NCBI RefSeq assembly: GCF_016803135.1
Contig: NZ_JAEVFE010000003.1
Location: 62,001-126,000, forward strand
Length of the DNA stretch: 64,000 nt
Reading direction: 5' to 3'
From: Altererythrobacter sp. C41
GTDB taxonomy: Bacteria; Pseudomonadota; Alphaproteobacteria; Sphingomonadales; Sphingomonadaceae
The position numbers and the translations under genes were made by a program. Under the pieces are notes generated by a model that worked only from the letters and a program-made list of their open reading frames with translations, had not been told where the DNA came from and ran no database searches. Shown here piece by piece: positions 17,073 through 25,726 of the stretch; positions within the stretch are counted from its first letter, which is position 1; every line of letters starts with the position of its first letter.

Positions 17073-17740
17073 GGGAGACCATTGCCGAGTGGGCGGAGGA
17101 CTATCGCAGCCGCGGCCGCTACACGCCGGTCGGGGTCGCCTTTCACTGGGTCATGGCGGCGGTGGTCATATTCCAGCTCGTCTCCGGCTGGATGATGCAG
17201 CGCTATCCGGTCGGGGCGGACAAGGTCGAGGCCTACCGGCTGCACAGCGAAATCGGGCTGACGCTGCTGCTGCTGGGCGCGCTCCGTCTTCTCTGGCGGC
17301 TCATGGTGCCGGGCCCGATCAACGCGGCCGACCACATGGGCTGGAAGACCACGATGGCCCATGCCCTACACATCATCTTCTACGCCCTGTTCGTCATTCT
17401 GCCGCTGACCGGGTGGATCATGTGGTCGTCGATCGACCCGCCGATGCCGCTCAGCCTCGCCGGTCTGGTCGAGGTGCCGCCGATGCCGTTCGCGGACCTG
17501 ACGCCCGAATGGCGCATGTGGCTGCTCGACTGGGCGGAAGATGCCCATGCCGCCGGCGTGGTCCTGCTGACGCTGCTGGTTCCGGTCCACGTCGTCGCGG
17601 CGGTCAAGCACCACTTCTGGGATCGGGACGACGTTCTGGAAGGGATGCTGCCCGAGGTTCCCGACGATCCCTCGCATCCGGCGGGCCCGCAACACACGCC
17701 GCCACAGCTTGAAGTTCCCGCTCGTGCAACAGGCGACTGA
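17069..17740 (+). CDS. Cytochrome b561-family protein
   Basis: A 223-residue protein of the prokaryotic b561/DUF-type family with four membrane helices. Conserved histidines for two b hemes are present in HWVMAA near the first helix, LHSEIG, HALHIIFYALFVILPLTGW, and HAAGVVLLTLLVPVHVVAAVKHHF. It starts with a GTG overlapping the ctaG stop. The conserved domain ends near KHHFWDRDDVLEGML; the last 30 residues are extra and overlap the convergent cytochrome gene by 137 bases. It probably shuttles electrons between quinone and the cytochromes encoded next to it. Confidence 0.86.
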   Translation: MRETIAEWAEDYRSRGRYTPVGVAFHWVMAAVVIFQLVSGWMMQRYPVGADKVEAYRLHSEIGLTLLLLGALRLLWRLMVPGPINAADHMGWKTTMAHALHIIFYALFVILPLTGWIMWSSIDPPMPLSLAGLVEVPPMPFADLTPEWRMWLLDWAEDAHAAGVVLLTLLVPVHVVAAVKHHFWDRDDVLEGMLPEVPDDPSHPAGPQHTPPQLEVPARATGD

Positions 17741-18329
17741 CCTGGCCCATCGCCCCTTGGGGATCGCCGTACCGTTCGCCGCTGCGCCAGGCGCGCAACT
17801 GGCTTTCGTTGTAAGCCGCCGTCTGCCACGCGAGCGGCGGTCCCGCAGCACCCGCCCCGGCGAGATCTCGGCCATGACACGCGGTGCAGGCGGGCAGATT
17901 GCGGGAGGGGTCGCCGGAGAAGACGAGCCGTCGTGCGGCGGCGGTGCAGGCCGGCCCGCCAGCATCGGATGCGGGCGGCGCTTCCCTATCGGCGTAATAG
18001 CTCGCGGCGGCGTTGCGGGCGTCCCAGGACAGGTGCGCAGCGATCGCTTCCATTTCGGGGTGCCGTCGCTGCCCGATCTCGTAGAGCTCGAGCTGACGCA
18101 CGAAATAGCCCGGATCGAGCCCGGCGAGCCGCGGCGTCAGCTTGCCGTCGCCTTCTCCCTCGATCCCGTGGCAGACGATGCAGGCATTGGCCGCGCCGGC
18201 ATCGCCGCCGGACAGCGCGATCAGTTCGCCGCTCCGCTCGAAGGGGTCGGCGACGGGCGCGGTGTCGGTGCAGCCTGTGGAGAGCGTGACCGCGATCATG
18301 ACGAACAAGGCGTTTTTCACTCTCCCCAT
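17604..18329 (-). CDS. Diheme cytochrome c (c4-like lipoprotein)
   Basis: Starting at the ATG at 18329, the 241-residue product begins with a lipoprotein signal (VKNALFVMIAVTLSTGC, lipobox cysteine near 20). Two CxxCH heme sites follow, CIVCH and CTACH, each with a later candidate Met ligand, as in cytochrome c4. The ORF extends upstream to 18536 without signal features, so the internal start is preferred. It lies on the opposite strand from the rest of the oxidase genes. Its tail overlaps the b561 gene by 137 bases, and it is divergent from the monoheme cytochrome 44 bases away. It is likely an inner-membrane-anchored or periplasmic electron carrier to the oxidase. Confidence 0.82.
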   Translation of the reverse strand: MGRVKNALFVMIAVTLSTGCTDTAPVADPFERSGELIALSGGDAGAANACIVCHGIEGEGDGKLTPRLAGLDPGYFVRQLELYEIGQRRHPEMEAIAAHLSWDARNAAASYYADREAPPASDAGGPACTAAARRLVFSGDPSRNLPACTACHGRDLAGAGAAGPPLAWQTAAYNESQLRAWRSGERYGDPQGAMGQVSRLLHERELQAVAACVAGPPDARDRREPRAASLPERRPDPRSGA

Positions 18330-18373
18330 CGTGGGCAGGAACCGGCGCCGGGCATGAACGGTTCCCCAATCTA

Positions 18374-18778
18374 ATGGGGGAGTGCGATGCAACGATCGGA
18401 TATCGCTGGATGCAGCAAGTCGCGGTGGCGGCCGCCTTGCTGACAGTGGTGGCATGCAAGCCGCCGCCCGACGACCGCACGTCGCTCTCCGCCGACGCCG
18501 CCGAACGCGGCAAGGCGGTGATCGAGCGTGTCTCATGCGGGTCCTGTCATGCGATCCCCGGCATCGACTGGCCGCGCGGCGGTGCGGCTCCCTCGCTCGA
18601 AGACTTCGACGACGTCGGGCTGATCGCCGGGGCCCTGCCGAATACGCCGGGCAATCTGGCTGCCTTCGTCCGCGATGCGCCCGCGGCCAAGCCCGGCTCC
18701 ACCATGCCGCCGATGCCGATCACCGCCGCCGAAGCGGAGGATGTCGCGGCCTACCTCTATGGGATGAATGATGAATAA
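18374..18778 (+). CDS. Monoheme cytochrome c lipoprotein
   Basis: About 134 residues (122 if the internal ATG at 18410 is used). A hydrophobic signal (VAVAAALLTVVAC) gives a lipobox cysteine, then comes the heme site CGSCH and a later MPPMP with the axial Met. It is the usual class I fold at about 90 residues. The stop overlaps the coxII start by 11 bases, tying it to the oxidase. The nearby GGGGGAG is out of position for either start, so the exact initiation site is uncertain. It probably feeds electrons to the CuA/cytochrome c domain of subunit II. Confidence 0.82.
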   Translation: MGECDATIGYRWMQQVAVAAALLTVVACKPPPDDRTSLSADAAERGKAVIERVSCGSCHAIPGIDWPRGGAAPSLEDFDDVGLIAGALPNTPGNLAAFVRDAPAAKPGSTMPPMPITAAEAEDVAAYLYGMNDE

Positions 18779-19805
18779 GGGCGCAGCATCCGGCATCATG
18801 GAGGCGCTGTGGGGCTGGCCGCCGCCGGTGTTCGATCCGGCCGGGCCCTATGCAAGCAGCGTGACGACGCTTGCCTGGGTCCTTCTGGCCCTGGGCGTGG
18901 CGGTCACGGGCATCGTGATCGCGGCGCTCTACGTCGCGATCAAGGGGCCGGAACGCTGGCGGAAGAAACTGGGCGGTGAGAAGGCGGTGTGGATCGGAGG
19001 GATCGCCTTTCCGGCCGTGGTGCTTACCGGCCTGCTGATCTGGGGCCTGGCGCTCACCGCATCGCTGACCGAGCCGATCAGGGGGCGCGAGGCGCGCGTG
19101 CGGGTCACGGGCGAGATGTGGTGGTTCCGCGTCGAATATCTCGATCCGGCAGGCCGCGTGATCGTGCGCGACGCGAACGAACTGCACCTGCCGCTCGACC
19201 GGCCCGTTGTGCTCGAGCTGCGATCCGCGGACGTCGTCCACAGCATCTGGATACCGCACCTGTCGGGCAAGATGGACATGGTGCCGGGGCGGATCAATCA
19301 ACTGCGGGTGGAAGCGAGCCGGACCGGCCGGTTCGGCGGCGTCTGCGCGGAATATTGCGGCGGGCCGCACGCGCTGATGGGTTTCGTGACCCAGGTTCAC
19401 GAGGCGGCGGATTACGACCGCTGGCTCGCGGCGCGCGCGGCGCGGCAGGCGCAGCCGGTCGCGGCCGGCGCGACGCCCGGGCGGCCGGGCGCCGTCGTGC
19501 GCGACCCTGCGGAACCCCAGCGCTACGATCCGGCCCTGGGGTGGACGCTGTTCCGCGATACCGGGTGCGCCGCCTGCCACCGCATCGCGGGGACAGAGGC
19601 GAACGGCCTCGCCGGCCCCGATCTCACCCACGTCGGCAGCCGGCTGAGCCTGGGCGCCGGCATCCTGCCCAACCATCGCGGCACGATGATCGGGTGGATC
19701 GCCGACAGCCAGTCGATCAAGCCGGGCAACCGCATGCCCAGCTACGACCGGCTCTCGGCCGAGGAGCTCGGCCATATCGCCGCCTTCCTGGAAGCGCAGA
19801 AGTGA
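18768..19805 (+). CDS. ctaC: Cytochrome c oxidase subunit II fused to cytochrome c (caa3 type)
   Basis: A 345-residue subunit II. It has two N-terminal membrane helices (about 28-52 and 75-97), then the cupredoxin domain with the CuA ligands in HSIWIP and CAEYCGGPHALM (Cys-x3-Cys-x3-His-x2-Met). After a linker, a C-terminal class I cytochrome c domain has CAACH and a Met in GNRMPSY. This fusion defines caa3-type oxidases, in which the fused heme accepts electrons and passes them to CuA. The start overlaps the upstream cytochrome, and the stop overlaps the next gene's GTG. Confidence 0.93.
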   Translation: MMNKGAASGIMEALWGWPPPVFDPAGPYASSVTTLAWVLLALGVAVTGIVIAALYVAIKGPERWRKKLGGEKAVWIGGIAFPAVVLTGLLIWGLALTASLTEPIRGREARVRVTGEMWWFRVEYLDPAGRVIVRDANELHLPLDRPVVLELRSADVVHSIWIPHLSGKMDMVPGRINQLRVEASRTGRFGGVCAEYCGGPHALMGFVTQVHEAADYDRWLAARAARQAQPVAAGATPGRPGAVVRDPAEPQRYDPALGWTLFRDTGCAACHRIAGTEANGLAGPDLTHVGSRLSLGAGILPNHRGTMIGWIADSQSIKPGNRMPSYDRLSAEELGHIAAFLEAQK

Positions 19806-22345
19806 GCGAGACCGGCTTCGACCATTCGCTCTACGACCGCTTCCCCACGTCTGGCCCGCGTCCGGAAGGGGAACTGGAGAAGCTGGAGAAGGCCTGGCGC
19901 GTTCCGCCGGGCTGGGGCCTGCTGACCGAGGTCAACAACAACTACGTCGGCTTCTGGTACGTCGCGGTCGCGTTCCTGTTCTTCATTCTCGCCGGCATTC
20001 TCGCGCTGGTCATGCGGGTGCAACTCGCGGTGCCGCTGCAGGACATCGTGCCGATGGAGACCTACAACCAGGTCTTCACCATGCACGGCACGGTGATGAT
20101 GTTCCTCTTCGCCGTGCCGATGGTCGAGGCGATCGGCGTGCTGCTGCTGCCGCAGATGCTCGGCGCGCGCGATCTGCCGTTCCCGCGCCTGTCGGCCTTC
20201 GCCTTCTGGGCCTACGCGATCGGGGGAATCTCGTTCTTCTTCTCGCTGTTCGTCGGCCTCGCGCCCGATGGCGGCTGGTTCATGTATCCGCCGCTCACTT
20301 CGATCGCGTTCTCGCCCGGGATCAACGCCGATTTCTGGCTGCTCGGGATCGGTTTCATCGAGATTTCAGCCATTGCGGGCGCGATCGAGATCATCGTCGG
20401 CGTGCTGCGCACCCGTGCGCCGGGCATGACGCTCGACCGCATGCCGATGTTCGCCTGGGCGATGCTGGTCTTCGCGTTCATGATCATCCTCGCCTTCCCC
20501 TCGGTGATCCTGTGCACCCTGCTGCTGGAGCTGGAGCGGGCGTTCAACTGGCCCTTCTTCGACCCCACGCGGGGCGGCGATCCGCTGCTGTGGCAACACC
20601 TGTTCTGGTTCTTCGGCCATCCGGAGGTCTATATCATCTTCCTGCCCGCGGCCGGGCTGATGAGCATGATGGCGACCACCGTGGTACGGAAGAGCCTCGT
20701 CGGCTATCGGCTCAACGCATTGGCGCTGGTGGCGACGGGCTTCATCAGCTTCGGCGTCTGGGCGCACCACATGTTCGCAACCGGCATGCCGCGGGTCGCG
20801 ACCGGCTATTTCTCCGCCGCCTCGATGGCGGTCAGCCTGCCCGCCGGCATCCAGGTGTTCTGCTGGATCGCGACGCTGGCGAGCGGGCGCATCCGCTGGA
20901 ACACCGTGTCGCTGTTCGTGATCGGCAGCGTGCTCGTCTTCACCATGGGCGGGCTGACCGGCGTGATGGTGGCGATGGTGCCGTTCGACTGGCAGGCGCA
21001 CGACACCTACTTCATCGTCGCGCACCTTCATTACGTGCTGATCGGCGGAATGGTGTTTCCGATGTTCGCCGCCTTCTACCACTGGGCCGGGCTGACGAGC
21101 CGGAACGCGCTGTCCGAACGGGTCGGGAAGTGGGTCTTCGGCCTGATGTTCGCCGGCATTCACATCGCCTTCTTGCCGATGCACCTTACCGGCCTGATGG
21201 GGATGCCGCGGCGGGTCTATACCTACCTGCCCGACCGGGGGTTCGATCTGCTGAACCTAATCTCGACCATCGGCGCCTTCGTGATGGCTGCGGGGGTTGC
21301 GCTGTTCGTCTTCGACCTCGCGCGCCGCTTCCGCTTCACGGTCGATAAGGACGCGGGCAACGTCTACGACGCGGGCACGATCGACTGGCTGCCGACCGGC
21401 CTCTATTCGGTCCGTTCGATCCCGGTGATCCGCAGCCGCGAGCCGCTGTGGGACAATCCGGAGATCTGCCGCGACGTGGAGGAGGGACGCTACTTCCTGC
21501 CCGGAACCGCGACGGGCCTGCGGGAAACCATCATTACCTCCCCTGCCAATGCCGAACCCGAATATCTCCAGATCATGCCGGGGCCGTCGCCCTGGCCGGT
21601 CGCTTCGGCGGTGTTCACCGCGGGCTTCTTCCTGTCGCTGACCGTGCAGGCCTATACCTTCGGCTTCGCGTGCGCCGCGATTGCCGTGTTCGCGACGCTG
21701 CGCTGGCTGTGGGAGACCGATCGCCCGGTCCGGAAGCGGACGGCGGACATCGGCGCGGGCATCGAAGTGCCGATTCAGATCCCGGGTCCGAAAAGCCATG
21801 GCTGGTGGGCGCTGAATTCGCTCATGGCAGTGATCGGAATGATCGCGCTCATGGCGGGTTTCGCTTATCTCTACCTCTACGGCATCCATCCCGATGTGTG
21901 GATCGCCCCGCCTGCCTTGCCGGCGACCGGCACGATCATCGCCTTGCTGCTGCTGGCGCTCGCCGCCGCCTGGGGCGGGCGGCGCGTGCTGGCCCGGCAC
22001 GAGGAGGGCACCTTTGCCGGCCAGGTGCCCTGGCTGCTGGCCGTCGTCAGCGCGACGCTTTCGGGCGCGGCTTGCTGGTTCGACGTCGAGACCTGGACCG
22101 CCACCGGCCTCGCGCCCACGAACAGCGGGCAGGGCGCGACCGTCTTCGCGATGATCGCGCTGCAGGGCGGCGTGGTCTTCGTCGGCGCGATCATGGCGCT
22201 CTACCTCGGCCTGCGCAGCGGGCGCGGACTGCTGCGGCCACCGGTTAACACGACCATGGACATCGTCTCGCGCTTCCTTGGCTTCGCGGCCTTACAAGGT
22301 CTCGGGTTTACGGTCCTGACGCGGCTGGCACCGGGGCTGGCATGA
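19802..22345 (+). CDS. ctaD: Cytochrome c oxidase subunit I-III fusion
   Basis: An 847-residue fusion. The first about 560 residues are subunit I, with the low-spin heme His in TMHGTVMMF, CuB and crosslink residues in FGHPEVY (the E marks an A1-type proton path), WAHHMF, and the a3/a ligands in HDTYFIVAHLHYVLIGG. The rest carries the helices of subunit III. It catalyses oxygen reduction coupled to proton pumping in the inner membrane. It starts at a GTG overlapping the subunit II stop (GTGA) and ends overlapping a small membrane gene. I-III fusions are known in caa3 enzymes, so this is not a frameshift artefact. Confidence 0.93.
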   Translation: MSETGFDHSLYDRFPTSGPRPEGELEKLEKAWRVPPGWGLLTEVNNNYVGFWYVAVAFLFFILAGILALVMRVQLAVPLQDIVPMETYNQVFTMHGTVMMFLFAVPMVEAIGVLLLPQMLGARDLPFPRLSAFAFWAYAIGGISFFFSLFVGLAPDGGWFMYPPLTSIAFSPGINADFWLLGIGFIEISAIAGAIEIIVGVLRTRAPGMTLDRMPMFAWAMLVFAFMIILAFPSVILCTLLLELERAFNWPFFDPTRGGDPLLWQHLFWFFGHPEVYIIFLPAAGLMSMMATTVVRKSLVGYRLNALALVATGFISFGVWAHHMFATGMPRVATGYFSAASMAVSLPAGIQVFCWIATLASGRIRWNTVSLFVIGSVLVFTMGGLTGVMVAMVPFDWQAHDTYFIVAHLHYVLIGGMVFPMFAAFYHWAGLTSRNALSERVGKWVFGLMFAGIHIAFLPMHLTGLMGMPRRVYTYLPDRGFDLLNLISTIGAFVMAAGVALFVFDLARRFRFTVDKDAGNVYDAGTIDWLPTGLYSVRSIPVIRSREPLWDNPEICRDVEEGRYFLPGTATGLRETIITSPANAEPEYLQIMPGPSPWPVASAVFTAGFFLSLTVQAYTFGFACAAIAVFATLRWLWETDRPVRKRTADIGAGIEVPIQIPGPKSHGWWALNSLMAVIGMIALMAGFAYLYLYGIHPDVWIAPPALPATGTIIALLLLALAAAWGGRRVLARHEEGTFAGQVPWLLAVVSATLSGAACWFDVETWTATGLAPTNSGQGATVFAMIALQGGVVFVGAIMALYLGLRSGRGLLRPPVNTTMDIVSRFLGFAALQGLGFTVLTRLAPGLA

Positions 22346-22620
22346 GCGAATTCGACAACCGCACCGACTGGATCGCCGTCGTCGCCGCGTTGGTGATCTG
22401 GACCGCGCAATTCATGGCGAAGTGGGCGGCCAGCGTGATTTTCCCGGACGCCGCGCCGGGCCGCATCATCGGGCTGTTGCTTTCGCTCGCCGGGCTGGCC
22501 GCGCTCGCGTGGCTATGGCGTGCGCGACAGGTTCGCTCGCTGTGGACGACGGCGGGGCTGGCGATCGCGATCGCCGCGCTCGCAACGCTGTTCGACACGC
22601 TCCCTCCGCTGTTCGGCTAG
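22342..22620 (+). CDS. Small membrane protein, last gene of oxidase operon
   Basis: A 92-residue protein with three hydrophobic segments (about 11-30, 41-60 and 68-85), starting with an ATG that overlaps the oxidase stop. Position and size suggest a small oxidase subunit (subunit IV-like) or assembly partner, but no family motif was recognised. Its stop codon TAG interlocks with the stop of the convergent exchanger gene at CTAG (22617-22620). Confidence 0.75.
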   Translation: MSEFDNRTDWIAVVAALVIWTAQFMAKWAASVIFPDAAPGRIIGLLLSLAGLAALAWLWRARQVRSLWTTAGLAIAIAALATLFDTLPPLFG

Positions 22621-23651
22621 AGGGTGGCGAGCAGCCCCAGCCCGAGGACGAACAGCAGGATCACCGCCGCGGAATCGTAGCCCATTTTCAAGACCGTACG
22701 GTCGCGGTGCTCGAGTAAGCCGACCAGAAAGATGCCGATCAGCGCGGCACCTAGAAGCGCCGAGACGACCTCGAAGGTACCCAGTTCGTTGATCAGGGGG
22801 CCGCCGGCGAAGAGCACGTCGCCGAGCAGGATCAGCGACAGGTTGACGAAGTTGGTGCCGAGCACCTGACCGAAGGCCATCTCGGGACGGCGAAGGCGCA
22901 GGGCCGTGAGAATGGTCGCGAGTTCGGGCGTCGATGTGGCGAGCCCGATCAATGCGAAGCCGACCAGTGCGCTGGTCATGCCGGTCTGCTCGGCAATAGC
23001 GTCCCCGGTCTGCGACAGCGCGTAGCCGGCGGCGAAGATCAGGCTGCCGTCGATGGCGACCCGGAACCAAAGCGCGGCCGTGCCGATCGGTGCGTCTTCG
23101 GCGTCATCCGCTCCGCGTTCGGTCTCGTCCATGTCGACCGACCACGGAGACCGTGCGTCGTAGCCGGTCGCCAGCCGGAAGCAGCCGATGCTGAGCGCGC
23201 AGATCGCCAGGCCGCCCACGCCGACGCCGAACACGGTAACGTCGCCGATCGTGATCGCCAGCGCGACGGCGATCAGCACCAGCATGCACAGGGTCGCCAT
23301 CATCATCGTCGAGGGCCGGGCGACGATGCCGGTCACCGCATGGCGCCCGATCCATGCATCGGCGACCGCGAGCAGGACGACATTGATCGCCGCGCTGCCG
23401 AGCAGGTTGTTTGCGGCGAGCGCCGGGTTCCCCATCACGGAGGCGGTGGCGACATTCGCCACCTCGGGCAGCGAGGTGATGCCCCCGAGCAGCAGCATCC
23501 CCACGAACACCCGGTCGATCCGCAACCGCGCGGCGAGCGTGTCGAGGTTGCGGGTCAGCCGGACGCCGGCGAACCACACCACGATCCCGGCCACCAGGAA
23601 TATCGCGGCGTTGGCCCAGAGCGGGTTGGAGGCGGCGTCGGTCAGCGGCAT
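22617..23651 (-). CDS. Sodium/calcium exchanger family (CaCA) protein
   Basis: A 344-residue membrane protein with two inverted halves of about five helices. The two alpha-repeats are visible: GGITSLPEVANVATASVMGN...LLGSAAIN and GLATSTPELATILTALRLRR...VLGTNFVN. The acidic residues in SLPE and STPE are the ion ligands. A short acidic loop (about residues 170-190) separates the halves. It would exchange Ca2+ or another cation against Na+ or H+. It follows the stress SDR by 42 bases on the same strand and may be cotranscribed with it from the EcfG-like promoter. Confidence 0.88.
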   Translation of the reverse strand: MPLTDAASNPLWANAAIFLVAGIVVWFAGVRLTRNLDTLAARLRIDRVFVGMLLLGGITSLPEVANVATASVMGNPALAANNLLGSAAINVVLLAVADAWIGRHAVTGIVARPSTMMMATLCMLVLIAVALAITIGDVTVFGVGVGGLAICALSIGCFRLATGYDARSPWSVDMDETERGADDAEDAPIGTAALWFRVAIDGSLIFAAGYALSQTGDAIAEQTGMTSALVGFALIGLATSTPELATILTALRLRRPEMAFGQVLGTNFVNLSLILLGDVLFAGGPLINELGTFEVVSALLGAALIGIFLVGLLEHRDRTVLKMGYDSAAVILLFVLGLGLLATL

Positions 23652-23693
23652 GGCTTCGGAACGGGGCTGGCCGCCTGGGCGGGCGGCGGCCCG

Positions 23694-24566
23694 TTAGAGA
23701 ATGGTCCTCCCGCCGGTGACCCCGACCGTGGCGCCCGAGACGTAGCTCGCCTCGTCCGCCGCGAGCATGACATAGACCGGCGCCAGTTCCGCCGGCTGCG
23801 CGGGCCGTCCGAGCGGTGTGTCCTGGCCGAAGGTCTTCACCTGCTCGACCGGCATGGTCGAGGGGATCAGCGGCGTCCAGACCGGCCCGGGCGCGACGCA
23901 GTTCACCCTGATCTTCTTCTCTCCGAGCAGCTGGGCGAGGCCGCCGGTGAAGTTCTGGATCGCGCCCTTGGTGGTCGCGTAGGCAAGCAGGGTCGGCCGC
24001 GGCATATCGGCGTTGATCGAGGTCGTGTTGATGATCGATGCGCCTTCGCCCATGTGCGGCAGCGCGGCCTTCACCAGATAGAACATCGCGTGGATGTTCA
24101 CCGCGAAGGTCTTCTCCCATTCTGCGTCAGGAATGTCCTCCATGTTCTCGTAAGTCATCTGGTGGGCGGCGTTGTTGACCACGATGTCGATGCGCCCGAA
24201 CAGTTCGGCGGCCTTACCGGCGATCGTGCGGCAGTGATCGGCCGAGGCGATGTCACCCGGTACGAGCACGGCCTTGCGGCCCGCCGCCTCGATCCAGCGG
24301 GCGGTCTCCTTCGCATCCTCGTCCTCGCAGAGATAGGAGATCAGGACATCCGCACCCTCGCGGGCGAAGGCGATTGCGACGGCCCGCCCGATGCCGCTGT
24401 CGCCGCCGGTGATGATGGCCTTCTTGCCTTCCAGCCGGCCCGAGCCGCGATAACTCTCCTCCCCGTGATCGGGCCGCGGGTCCATTGCGTCGGTCGTGCC
24501 GGGGACCTGCTGCTGCTGGGCCGGCAGCGGCGGCGTCACGGTTTCGGGCGGTGTGGTCTGGTTCAT
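23694..24566 (-). CDS. SDR family oxidoreductase, general-stress (YdaD/YghA) type
   Basis: A 290-residue SDR with a long Gln/Pro-rich N-terminal extension (residues 1-45), then TGGDSGIG at 53-60, NNAA at 131-134 instead of NNAG, and catalytic Ser183, Tyr196 and Lys200. The extension with ESYRGSGRLEGKKA is typical of the stress-induced SDRs related to Bacillus YdaD and E. coli YghA. A GGAAC-N16-CGTT promoter lies 83 to 107 bases upstream, which agrees with control by an EcfG-type sigma factor. The substrate, probably a small aldehyde or keto compound, is unknown. Confidence 0.88.
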   Translation of the reverse strand: MNQTTPPETVTPPLPAQQQQVPGTTDAMDPRPDHGEESYRGSGRLEGKKAIITGGDSGIGRAVAIAFAREGADVLISYLCEDEDAKETARWIEAAGRKAVLVPGDIASADHCRTIAGKAAELFGRIDIVVNNAAHQMTYENMEDIPDAEWEKTFAVNIHAMFYLVKAALPHMGEGASIINTTSINADMPRPTLLAYATTKGAIQNFTGGLAQLLGEKKIRVNCVAPGPVWTPLIPSTMPVEQVKTFGQDTPLGRPAQPAELAPVYVMLAADEASYVSGATVGVTGGRTIL

Positions 24567-24648
24567 GGGAAGCGTTCCTCGATCGACATCTGCCGGGCAG
24601 TGCGGGCGTGCGGCGCCTCGTTGATCGAGGCGCGGCCTCGGTTTTCGA

Positions 24649-24673
24649 AACGAGCCTTCGGAAGCGCCGTTCC
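24649..24673 (-). promoter_or_regulatory. EcfG-type general stress promoter for the SDR gene
   Basis: On the minus strand GGAAC (24673-24669) is separated by exactly 16 bases from CGTT (24652-24649). This is the consensus -35/-10 of the alphaproteobacterial general stress sigma factor EcfG. It points towards the SDR start about 83 bases away, inside the 172-base gap after the DUF421 gene. Confidence 0.7.
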
Positions 24674-24738
24674 TGAAACTCTCGATCTCGAACGAGAGTG
24701 TAACGGCGGTGCTTTTCTCACCGTTTGAGACGCAGCGG

Positions 24739-25191
24739 CTACTGCGACGACGGGCGCGGGATTATCGTGATGCCCGCATCGTTCTCGAGCACGGCATGCT
24801 TGATCTGGTCGAGCCGCTCCAGACCATGCTGGGCGCGCGCGGACATCATGATGTCGGCGGTATCCATGCGGGTCTTCCTCAGGGCCCGTTCGTCGATCTT
24901 GCCGTCGTGGATCAGAAAGGTCGGCCGCCCGTCGATCACCTTGGATACGGCGGGGGACCAGCGCTTGAGATACGACAGGCCGATATCGAGCATGAACAGG
25001 GTAACGATCAGGAGCACGGCGTTGGTGATCGAGAAGTCGTCGCCCAGCAGCGCCTGCTGGGTTGTCTCCGCCACGATCAGAAGCAGGACGAAGTCGAACG
25101 GTGTGGCCTGTGCCATAGTGCGGCGCCCCGAGGCACGGATGATGACCACCAGCAACAGATAGATCGCGACGCCTCTGATTATGCTGTCCAT
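24739..25191 (-). CDS. DUF421 (YetF-like) membrane protein
   Basis: A 150-residue protein with three hydrophobic segments in the first 80 residues (starting VAIYLLLVVIIRASGRRTMAQ) and a C-terminal soluble domain containing DGKIDERALRKTRM. This is the DUF421/YetF layout; the family's biochemical role is not established, but it is often stress-induced. An AGGAGAG ribosome site precedes the ATG. It lies 9 bases after the preceding small membrane protein gene, in an operon with the hemerythrin. Confidence 0.85.
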   Translation of the reverse strand: MDSIIRGVAIYLLLVVIIRASGRRTMAQATPFDFVLLLIVAETTQQALLGDDFSITNAVLLIVTLFMLDIGLSYLKRWSPAVSKVIDGRPTFLIHDGKIDERALRKTRMDTADIMMSARAQHGLERLDQIKHAVLENDAGITIIPRPSSQ

Positions 25192-25200
25192 GCAGCTCTC

Positions 25201-25707
25201 CTAAGGCAGTACGACAATGGGCAGGTCCGCTGTCCGCGCGCCGTTCACCTCGAAACGGCCCATGTGGGAGGGCAGCAGGATCTGGCTCGGACGAATGGAG
25301 AAGACCACGCTCCGCTCACCGGGGGCGGGCGAGGAATCGAACGAATACAAATGGCCCTCGGCCGTTGCAATGACCGAGGAGGGGGACGGGCTGACCGCCT
25401 CGACGGCGAATACCTCCCCGAACTTCGCAGGCACGAGAATTTCGATCCCGTTGTCGGCCGGCTGGTCCACCTTGACGGTCAGATGATCGGTCGCGGACCA
25501 TCGGCCGACGCGCGGAATATCCAGCTCCGCCGTGCCCAATGTCACCTGCTGGCGGGATAGCGTCCCGCCGCTCCCCGTCAGCCCCGCCAGCGCGACGATC
25601 ACCAGCGCGAGCATGATGAGCCACACGATCCGGCTGAGAAACCAGTGCCGTTCCTGAAGCCGGGGGTCGACGTCTATGTCGATGGACTGTTGGGACGCCA
25701 TCTCCAT
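25201..25707 (-). CDS. Hypothetical single-pass membrane protein
   Basis: A 168-residue protein with one membrane helix at about 25-45 (IVWLIMLALVIVALAGLTG) and a beta-rich exported domain. No catalytic motif was recognised. An in-frame ATG two codons downstream is an alternative start. It is the middle gene of a three-gene stress operon (hemerythrin, this, DUF421), with 19 and 9 base gaps. Orthologs next to DUF421 genes would be expected if the pair forms a unit; this cannot be tested here. Confidence 0.7.
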   Translation of the reverse strand: MEMASQQSIDIDVDPRLQERHWFLSRIVWLIMLALVIVALAGLTGSGGTLSRQQVTLGTAELDIPRVGRWSATDHLTVKVDQPADNGIEILVPAKFGEVFAVEAVSPSPSSVIATAEGHLYSFDSSPAPGERSVVFSIRPSQILLPSHMGRFEVNGARTADLPIVVLP

Positions 25708-25726
25708 ATCCCGGAATTGCCGGTGG

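Noticed and set aside
17709-18374. 221-residue plus-strand ORF across the diheme cytochrome
   Set aside because: The minus-strand frame has a lipoprotein signal and two CxxCH sites; the plus-strand frame shows no recognisable motif.
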